Source: Daphnia carinata (Eukaryota > Arthropoda > Branchiopoda > Diplostraca > Daphniidae). Taken from it: a stretch of 64,000 nt of DNA. Below, piece by piece: positions 23,861 through 33,656 of the stretch. Made by a program: the position numbers and the translations under genes. The stretch lies in assembly GCF_022539665.2 (NCBI RefSeq), contig NC_081337.1, positions 2,518,679 through 2,582,678 on the forward strand. The letters are read 5' to 3'. The stretch's first letter is position 1, and each line of letters begins with the position of its first letter. The notes beneath the pieces are model-generated. The model saw only the letters and a list, made by a program, of their open reading frames with translations. It was not told where the DNA came from and searched no databases.

Positions 23861-25440
23861 TTAGATTTTAAATTATTCTTTTAAGTCTGGTGCAGATTAA
23901 TGCAACTGAAGACTACTGAAAAGGAAAGTATTTGAGATGAATTTAAAAATTAATATTTGAATCAGATTCTTAGTAAATTTTGTTGATCGGTTAGGATTTT
24001 CTGTATGTGATTCATACTTCGCGCGCTTAGAAGAGCCTAGCCCTCTGGCGTCTTTTTATTCAACTATTTTCGCACAGCGATGCCATATCTAGATTTTCAA
24101 AAATGTTGTTCGAAATAAGATCATCTGGCAATGTCCCAGCGACTTCCGTCTTTGCCAAGTGGAACGAGTCATTTAGAAATGTGTAGAAATGGCGACTTGT
24201 TACAGTTTTCTTAAATCTGAAATTCTGTACATTGAGGCGCGTGTACTGCTTATAAATTTTCGACATGAGAATTTTTATTTTCATAGTCGTTTTCTAGTTG
24301 TGCCATTGTAGTTTATAAGTAGCCAAAAATAAGAGGATTACAAACATTTCAAAATTAAAGACAATTCTATTGGAAGGGTAAAGGTTTTGATTAGCACACG
24401 TGCGGGGAACCCTAAATCTAATTGCTGAAATGTGTAGTGGATTAAGCAAGAAGAGCATAGTAGTACATTGCCGAAACCCGTAAATCGTTTGGTTGGACAA
24501 GTAAGAAACCTCATTAAACATAATCTACCACTTCAATGATGAGAACAAGAGGTAACACGGAAATAACAAAATTTGCAAATCAAAATTCCAGAAATTCTTT
24601 TCCTAGAAATGTTTAACAAGAAATGGATTGGTATCCAAAAGTGATGTGCCTCTAGTAACTCATTGGTGAACTTGAACTGCTACAAAGCATCATTTAGTTT
24701 GAAGGGCTTTACAAGATATCTGCCCGCTTAAGGCAAACGTTAGCTGAAGTATTAGCTTTAGGGACATGTCTAGGTAAGAATAATAAGTTAAAGACGAATG
24801 AGGCTTAAGCTTTTGATCTAACTCTTGGAATTTTTCATGCTTGAACCATTTTTACTCTAACCTTTTTTCTCTCTTTTGTAATGCGTTTTAAATATCCTGA
24901 AGTAGTTTATGTCGTTTTGGATTTGAATCCAGCTGTCTAGAGGGAAATTTTCTTTCCGAGGATGATCATTTCACCGAAGAGTAGTCCAACACTTTCATGT
25001 TTCAAACCTTTGTTATGTTCCTCTTCCAAGCAGTGCATGTTAAATTAAAGTAGAATATGTAATCCAAGCAAATGTTTATTTGTTTTTACAGAGAAACAAG
25101 GAGAGTGATAACTATTTGATGGCTGTTTTATATTGCCTTGTTTCGCAGCACTGCCATACAGCTGATTACTGCACAACACAGGGAATGTGCAGAAGTGATG
25201 TAATCCATCAGGGTTTAAAGTAAGACATTCATTTGCTTTTTTTGAGAATGCCAATCTATATTCGTGTACTACAAGAGTTTTATCTATTTCATTTATAATT
25301 TTTATATTAAGCCCAATTTTCAATTGTCTATTTTCTTCCAAAAAAAGTTTTAGTGGTTAACCATGTCTTATTTCTTACTTTGATAACGAGATTTTATACT
25401 TAACGCGAGTAATAATTTCCTCCTCTTACCTAGGCAAATT
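23861..25440. other. Duplicated intergenic stretch, unit 2
   Basis: Counterpart of 7,681-9,245, with numerous small indels. No supported gene. Confidence 0.5.
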
Positions 25441-25457
25441 GTCCAGTAAAACTAGAA

Positions 25458-26660
25458 ATGGGTGAGGAGCTCTTATATGTAGGCAGATGCATGGCGGAAA
25501 GCTTCGTTTTCACAACTGCGCCGATTTTTATATCCAGAACGCCTATCAGGTCGAAAATGAGACAAGTGAGTTATATGAAACACATATTGATTAAATTCCA
25601 AACAAATCTAAAGATAGCAGGCCATGGATATAGAATCATTTCTTAAAGATAATTGTTTCAACTCCCCACATTGTGAGACAAGGGTGTGTACTTGGAAGAA
25701 CGTTAATGTGCATAATTATCTCTGTTTATTTATAATCTTGCGTACTGTTGACTGAAAATGACTATGTTGAACGTAAAAATGTTGGATACTTACTATATAT
25801 TTAAAGATTCTGTTGGACTCTGGTCCACAGGTCACATCTCCAATGGTTTTCGAACATTTCTATTATTATCGTGGCTATCCAGTAATTGCTTTAACTGCCA
25901 ATTACGTTTGGCTTCTCTCTTTTCTGTAGGCAATCCAATCTGATATTACGACCCATTCAAGTTTACTGCGTCTATCAAGATACTGTTGCTGTAGGTAGAA
26001 ATGCAGTCGTTCGCGCATCCGTTGACATCACTTTAAACGTACGGGAAAAGTAAGGTAATATTACTTAAATAACAAAAATATTAATAACCTGTAAAAATTA
26101 TATAATATAGTTCCGGTGACCGTTTGCAGGTTTCTAGAAATTGGTAGGTTGCTTTTTCGGAGAAAATTACCGGACTTACAGAGAAATGACCACATCCAAG
26201 TACTTTTTCTTTCACATCATTCGGTATATTTTAATCCTAATATTTTCTATCGTTAAACCCACATTTAGATACTTGTCACATTCCGCACACAGCTGTGAAA
26301 TTCTTCAAACCAGTCGATGGTAAGGATAAAAGATAAAAGAAAGTAGCATTTAGAGCTGAAAAGCAGTTTTTTCCGAAATTTGTTTCATTTTCAATGAATT
26401 TAGCTGCAGTACGAACGATGACGTACCCGCGCTGGATTAGAAATCCGGATATGACAGCAGTATTTCCAGGACTGGATTAACATGGCGTTATGTTAGGTAT
26501 TTACATAAATTGGCAACAGGCATCGATTCTAAAAAGGCTGACGCATCAATTTTTACAGAAGCAGGTGGAAACGTTCATTTCTATACGAAGCAGATCCCTG
26601 TTTGCGTCAGGGCTTGTGATATAAACCAGCGGTACACTTGGTCGTGATTTGGTCGACATG
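25458..26660 (+). pseudogene. Gene G, unit 2 copy (fragmentary)
   Basis: Same block order as 9,252-10,460: ATG at 25,458 (GEELLYVGRCMAESFVFTTA), ~25,930-26,050 (RPIQVYCVYQDTVAVGRN, VRASVDITLN), then ~26,270-26,320, ~26,410-26,490 and ~26,560-26,660. The third block is scrambled relative to unit 1 (FSECYVYLFEEN is not recoverable here). Unrecognised family; decayed. Confidence 0.42.
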
Positions 26661-27128
26661 AAAAGGTTAGTTACCATATTCTGTTTATTTCACATTATTA
26701 CGCGGTTGCATTTGATAGTAGAGCTGATAGGGGACTGTTTGACAGTCATTTTTTTAATGGTTGCTTTTTTTATCCTAAATTCCGTGTGTTTTACGTCGTT
26801 GTGTACCGGCAAACATAAAATTGTATTGCGTGTAAGGATTCTTTATGTATTGTAAATAATCAAGCCGCGTTCGAAGTTACAATTGAGGCCGGAGAATACT
26901 ATCATGCACCTATAGATTAGCATTATCTGATGGACCACATAAGTTAGCCGTGGGGAATGCGTCATTTGAAATTCTATTTCCAGTATATGGTGTATTGAAC
27001 TAACTTGTTTATCAGGTAATATAATAAGGTCGATAGCAAACAAGTATGACTACTATCTTTCATTGGATGTTGTCACATTTCGCTGGAGTTAGGTTCACAG
27101 CTATAGATTTCAACATCGGTTTTGTTTA
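26661..27128. repeat. 3' flank block of kinase-ankyrin gene D (copy 4 of 5)
   Basis: Diverged copy of the block at 1-663 with internal deletions. No gene seen. Confidence 0.55.
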
Positions 27129-30100
27129 TTAACTACTGGCAGAGTCTGTCTTGTCAAATAGTTTTAGGATTTCCTCCAAATTGTTGTTTTTGTAATTGTC
27201 GCGTAAGAGGATTTGTGCGTCAAGTCGGTTTGATTTAATCTCAATTCCTAGTTGAATTAAAACTTTAACCGCGTCGGATAGATTTTCGCTGGAATTAAAT
27301 CTGCACAGAAAATGGAGTGCGTTCCATCCGTTTTTGTCCTTTGCATGACCATCAATTCCAAGGTGGATCAACAGTTTCATGGCTTCATTTAAGTTTAGGC
27401 ATGAATTTTCCTTGCAGAGAATATGGAGTGCGTTCAATCCGCTGTTATCCTTTACGTTCACGTCGATTCCAAGTTGGATTAGTTTTTCAATTCCATCAAT
27501 TAAATTTGAGCATGAATTGTTAACACACAGGAAATGGAGCGCGTTGCTTCCGCAGTCGCTCTTTGCCTTCACGTCGATTCCGAGTTGGATTAACTTTTCG
27601 ATGGCGCCAATTATATTTGTGGATGATTTGTTTGCACACAGGAAATAGAGTGCGTTTAATCCATGGTTATCCGTTGCGTTCACGTCGATTCCGAGTTGGA
27701 TTAACTTTTCGATTGCACTAATTAAATTTGAGGATGAATTTTTTGCGCACAGTATATGGAGTGCGTTTAATCCGCCGTTACTTTTTGCTTTCACGTCAAT
27801 ACCGAGTTGGATTAACTTTTCGATTGCATCAGTTAAATAAGGGCTTGAATTTTTCGCACATAAATTGTGTAGTGCATTTCGTCCGACGTTGTTTGTTGCA
27901 TACACATCGATTCCTCCTTGGAGTAAACGGTCGATTGCGCTAATTAAATTTGATGATGATTTGTTAGCACATAGGAAATATAATGCGTTTTCTCCGCCGT
28001 TATCCTTTGCGTTCACGTCGATTCCGAGTTGGATTAACTTTTCGATTCCATAAATTAAATTTGAGGATTTTTCGTTTGCGCAGAGAAAATGGAGTGCGTT
28101 ATGCCCGCCTCTGTCGCTCTTTGCGTTCACGTCGACTCCGAGTTGAACTAACTTTTCGATTGCGTCAATTAAATTTGTGGACGAATTGGCTATGCACAGG
28201 ATATGGAGTGTGTTTACTCCGTCGTTATCCTTTGCGTTCACATCGATTCCGAGTTGGATTAACTTTTCGATTACGCTAGTTAATTTTGTGGATGAATTTG
28301 ACCTGCACAGGACAAGTAGTGCGTTTGCTCCGTGGTCATCCTTTGCGTTCACGTCGATTCCGAGTTCGATTACCTTTTCGATTGCCCCGATTAAATTTGA
28401 AGATTTTTCGTTTGTACAGAGAAAATGAAGTGCGTTTACCCCGTTTCCACTCTTTGCATTCACGTCAATACCGAGTTGGATTAAGATAGCAATTGCATCA
28501 GTTAAATAAGGGCTTGAATTTTTCGCACATAAATTGTGTAGTGCATTTCGTCCGACGTTGTTTGTTGTATTCACATCGATTCCAAGTTGGAGTAAATGGT
28601 GGATTGCGCTAATTAAATTTGATGATGAATTGTATCTGCACAGGAAATGGAGTGCGTTTTCTCCGTCGTTATCCTTTGCATTCACGTCGATTCCGAGTTG
28701 GATTAACTTTTCGATTGCCTCAATTAAATTTGAGGATGAATTTAACATAGAGAGGAAATGGAGTGCGTTTGCACCGTTGTCGCACCTTGCGTTCACGTCG
28801 ATTCTGAGTTGGATTAACTTTTCGATTGCCCCAATTAAATTTGAGGTTTTTCCGTATGTGCAGAGAATATGGAGTGCGTTATGTCCGCCTCTGTCGCTCT
28901 TTCCGTTCACGTCGACTCCGAGTAGAATTAACTTTTCGATTGCATCAATTAACTTTGCGGTTGAATTGTGTGCACATAAAATGTGGAGTACGTTCAAGCC
29001 GTTTTTATCTTTTGCGTTCCCATCCAATCCGATTTGGATTAAGAAAGCGATTGCATCAGTTATATAAGGGCTTGAATTTTTCGCACATAAATTGTGTAGT
29101 GCATTTTGTCCGACGTTGTTTGTTGTTTTAACATCGATTCCTCCTTGAAGTAAACGGTCGATTGCGCTAATTAAATTTGATGATGAATTGTATGTGCACA
29201 GGAAATGGAGTGCGTTTTCTCCGTTGTTATCCTTTGCGTTCACATCGATTCCTCCTTGGAGTAAACGTTCGATGGCGCCAATTACATTTGAGGATTTTTC
29301 TTTTCTGCATAGCAAATGGAGTGCGGTGAATCCGGGGCCGATGTTTGCGTTCACGTCGATTCCGAGTACGATTAGCTTTTCGATAGCGCCAATTAAATTT
29401 GTGGACGAATTGGCTACGCACAGGAAATGGAGTGCGTTTACTCCGTCGTTATTCTTTGCGTTCACATCGATTCCGAGTTCGATTAACTTTTCGATTCCTT
29501 CAGTTAAATTTGTGGATGAATTTAACCTACACAGGACAAGGAGTGCGTTTTCTCCGTGTATATCCTTTGCGTTCACGTTGATTCCGAGTTCGATTAGCTT
29601 TTCGATTGCGCCAATTAAATTTGTGGACGAATTGGCTACGCACAGGAAATGGAGTGCGCTTACTCCGTCGTTATCTTTCGCGTTCACATCGATTCCGAGT
29701 TCGATTAACTTTTCGATTGCGCCAGTTAAATTTGAGGATTTCTCGCTTGTGCAGAGAAGATGGAGTGCGTTTAATCCGTCGTCACATTTTTCGTTCACGT
29801 CAATTCCGACTTGGATTAACTTTTCGATTGCACTAATTGAATTTAAGGATGTATTTTCTTTGCAGAGTAAATGTAGTGCGTTATATCCGCCTCTTTCGGT
29901 CACTGCGTTCACATTGATTCTGAGTTGGATTAATTTTTCGATTGCGCCTATCAAATTTGGGCTTGTATTAAATGCACACAAAGTTTGGAGTACATTAAAG
30001 CCTTTTTGGTCTTTCTCGTTTCCATCTATTCCGGATTGGCTTAAGAATTCAATTGCATCAGTTAAATAAGGGCTGAAATTGTATTCGCATAAAACGTGTA

Positions 30101-31289
30101 ATGCGCTCATTCCTTTGTTGCTCTTTGCGTTTGTGTCGATTCCGCGTCTTATCAATAACTCAATTTCTTTCGTTAAGTTTGAGTTTGAGTTGTTCGAACA
30201 CACCCAATGTAGAGCATTCCATCCGAGCTAAACAAACAGAAAATTAACGTTAATGCGCATTAAATGATTTTAACGATGAATTCACGTTAATAGCTTTTTT
30301 ATTTTGCACAAGATTCTTACTTGCGTTTCAATGGATTGAAGTTCAGTAACGACATATCGTGATGCAATTCTCTCAGTAGGTTTAGTGGTCAACATTTGTA
30401 TTAACAAACTACGTGCCCAATGCAAATTATGAATCGCTGTAATGAAGCACATTAAAGGGTTTAACGTTAGTGGCTATGCATTTTTTGGAAAATGGCCATT
30501 CTTAAATAGAAACTTACCCTTCATGTTAATCGGCTTATTCTGTTTGATATTTGTTATAATTTCATCATCTGAACCGTAGAGATGTATTCCATTCAAGAGA
30601 ATGCAACCGAAGACCAGGCCCTCTGCGTAGACATCGCTTTTGAGTATACCCGGTTTTCCGTCCAGGTCATTGCTAATCATAATTTCGTGCAACTCGGGAG
30701 CTAACCAAAATCGAGTTCCTATAATTTCATTTATTGTAAATGTTCCTCGTTCATCCACTGGTTGGCACAATCCAAAACCACCCCACTTAAACGTGGCTTG
30801 TTCGCCTTGGTCAGTCCTTTTGACAGAAATCAGAATATTTTCCGGTTTAATATCTCGGTGAATTAAATCCCTGGAATGGATATAGGCAAGACCCGAAGCT
30901 AAATGGAGTAACATTTTGATAGGGAGTGGTATAGGTCCTTTATATTTTCTACGATCATCCGATTTTAAGAACAGTTTATCCAGTGATGCGTCGCAAAATT
31001 CCAAAACAAAGTATCTGAAAGGTCAATAACTGTACAGGTTCTGTTTTTGATTCAAAATGGCGTTTAAAAACAAATCTTACTTGAAATGTTTATCGCTTTC
31101 GAAATGAAGGAGTTTGACAACATTCGAATGGTCTAATTGTTGAAGAGCTTTAAGCTCGTTGTCAGCTGGGTGCACTGTTTGACCAGCCAGCTTAATCCGT
31201 TTGATTGCTACCATTTGATCGTTAAATGTACCAAAAAACACTGAACCGTATTCACCTTTTCCTAAAAGATCCTTTTTATCGTACTGCAT
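27129..31289 (-). CDS. Kinase-ankyrin gene D: GFG pseudokinase-like domain plus 27 ankyrin-type repeats
   Basis: Exons 31,081-31,289, 30,518-31,014, 30,321-30,436 and 27,129-30,227 give about 1,306 residues, the longest of the five. P-loop GKGEYGSVFFG, VAIKRI and HRDIKPEN are present, but the magnesium-binding DFG is GFG (codons TGG GGT GGT TTT GGA near 30,770), so the kinase is probably inactive as a phosphotransferase. The APE-like element reads WLAPEL. About 27 repeats of ~37 residues follow, a few with one extra residue (SDRGGH). Higher-order periodicity is visible: the pair NSSSNLISAI / NALHNLCAKNSSPY recurs three times at 5-6 repeat spacing. An in-frame upstream ATG (MLPSSSDTAAIENATK) could lengthen the N-terminus. 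Unit 2 counterpart of gene B. Confidence 0.84.
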
Positions 31290-32280
31290 TTTTGTGGCGT
31301 TTTCAATTGCGGCAGTATCTGAAGACGAAGGCAACATTTCAACTCACTTCTTTGATTGCACTTGAATGCTAGCGAAACAGGGACGTGTGCTAGTTGCTAG
31401 GGGAGAGTTTGATACTAGACATATAGACTGAAATCGCTTTAAGGTTATCAGTTAGGTTGTTGGTTGAACATATCTTAAGTTGAAGTCTTGGGAAACTACT
31501 GCAATCCGCCTGACATATTTATCAAGTCCGTTGGAATGCTTATCGTTAAAGTTTCGCCCGATAATTTTCATGCCATAGAAAGCAAGTTATACGTTTTCAG
31601 AACGGAATTAAGTCCGTCGCTTCAACTGTTATTTTGCATTGATACGAGTTTCTACATAGCAAACATTTGTTATCGTCAAATGCCGTGTTTTGCGCTTTCC
31701 CTTTGTACGTGATTTCGTTTATGTTGGTCACGCCGTATGCTTTCCCGCTGCCTAAAGAGCAATGGCGGCATATTCATATTATTGCATGCTTTGGATTTGG
31801 AATACTGAATTGTTAACGATTGAAATGGAGTTGGTTCGAACTGTTGTTACCATCACGTAACTGAAACGAGCTTTTCAAATTATTTATACAGGTGGATTTC
31901 TAGTTCCGACATTTCTACGCCAATCAAATGAAATGTTTTGTAAGGACACCAGCTGTTTAATAACCCAACGGAAATTCAATTTGTCTTCAGTAACACCCAA
32001 ATTGATGCCTTTCTGCGTGGAATGAGGCGTATTTAAGACAGTGTTAAAGAAAAATGGACCACGAATATAAACAAGTATTTATTCAACGCAAATAACGCCA
32101 CGGCAAACTAATTAAACTATTCAATTCTAGGGAATGTGCTTTTCTCTGATTTAACCGGAATGATCGGTTTCCGACGAATGGACGAACGTCACGTGCAACA
32201 TTTTCAAATCGCCACAACTGCACAACAAGGAAATGTGACGGCGTTAAGACACAGGTCGAGAAATTCTGATATTTTCTTTT
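31290..32280. promoter_or_regulatory. 5' flank of gene D
   Basis: Homologous to 14,407-15,289. No coding capacity is shared between copies. Presumed promoter region of gene D on the minus strand; no element identified. Confidence 0.4.
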
Positions 32281-32560
32281 TCATAGAATTTGATTGTTCC
32301 CGATAAGTTGTCTGATGAATTTCTTGTTATGCAGTACGTTAGCAGAGAACACCATTACCCCACCGTACTCTTTTACCATGTCCTGCACGGCGTGCGCAAA
32401 ACCAACTTCATTGAGGGAACAATCCATATCATTGGCAATGGCGTAGATGATACCAATTGAACCGCCAAACTCAGGACCATTTGACTTACATAAAGTAAGT
32501 TCCACCTAAAATTTATGTTACTAAGTGTTAATTCAGACAAAGCTGTCACCACATTTAATT
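32281..32560 (-). pseudogene. NKCC exon relic in unit 2
   Basis: The minus strand encodes [17 protein letters not shown].. and EYGGVMVF, a fragment of the same cotransporter exon as the unit 1 relic. The preceding exon survives only as a few codons near 32,535 (gacaaagctgtcacc). It is more decayed than the unit 1 relic and is non-functional. Confidence 0.75.
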
Positions 32561-32599
32561 TTTTTTTTTTCTTTCGTGTCATTCGGCATCTTGTTGTCC

Positions 32600-33010
32600 T
32601 CATCATTACAACCCACATTTAGATGCTAGAATATTTGCCAATTTCCGGCCGCAGCTGCGAGATGCTACCAAACCAGTCGATGGTAAGGATAAAAGATACG
32701 ACAAATTACCATAAGAGCCGCTTATCCAACATGTCTAATGAAATAACTTGTAGTACGGACGATGACGTAACGGCGCTGGATTCGGAATCTGGATGTGACA
32801 TCAGTATTTCCAGTTTCGATTAACATGGCGATATGTCAGGTATTTACATAAATTTTAAATAGTTATCGTCCCTTAAAGGGTGACGTATCATTTTCTGCAG
32901 AAGCAGGTGGAAATATTAAATTTCTATACGAAGCGAATCCCTGTTTTTTGCTGCAGGACTTGTGATATAAACCAGCGGTACGCATCGCCGCGATTGGATC
33001 GAAATGATAA
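32600..33010 (+). pseudogene. Gene G relic, unit 2 distal copy
   Basis: Holds the last three gene G blocks: ~32,620-32,682 (LPNQSM end), ~32,750-32,850 and ~32,895-33,010 (FYTKRIPVFCCRTCD). Matches 15,775-16,170 and 10,070-10,460. Unrecognised; incomplete. Confidence 0.4.
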
Positions 33011-33656
33011 GGTTAGTAACCATATTGTGCTAAGTCATATTGTTACGCGGTTTCATTTGATAGTACTGATTAGGGAACTATTTGAAAGTAAATTTTTAAA
33101 GGTTGCTTTCTCATCCTAAAACCCTTGTTTTCCGTCGTGCTCGAGAAAACGTTAAATTTTGTGGCATGTTCGGATGTTTATTAGTCGTAAATAATGAAAC
33201 CGCGTTCGAAGTTACGTTGAGGTTAGAGAATGTTATCGAGCACCTATTAAACGAGTACATGTACTCAAGTAAATCTGTCCATTTGATGCAGCCGCAGCTT
33301 TTCACACGAAATAATCGCTTTTTTTGCGAGGCCAAATTGTGTTAGGCCGTTTATTTTTGCCACAAGCAATGAGTTAGAAAAATGAATTGGAAAAGAAAAT
33401 GTGTTACCTGTGAGTTTGCTAACATAACGGCTTTTCGCATACGCACAAGTGTAATTGAAGCCAACTTTATTCAAAACAAGTCAGAAATTCTATTTGAAAT
33501 TCAATTTCCAGTCTATAGTGTATTGGACTAAGTTGTTAATCAGGTTATATAATAATGTCCATAGCAAATAATTGTGACTACAGCCTTTCATTGGATGTTT
33601 TTACGTTTCCCTGGCCTTAGGTTCAAAGCTATGGATTTCAACATCGTTTTTGTTTA
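33011..33656. repeat. 3' flank block of kinase-ankyrin gene E (copy 5 of 5)
   Basis: Diverged copy of 1-663, downstream of gene E. It marks the start of the third, partial unit. No gene seen. Confidence 0.55.
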
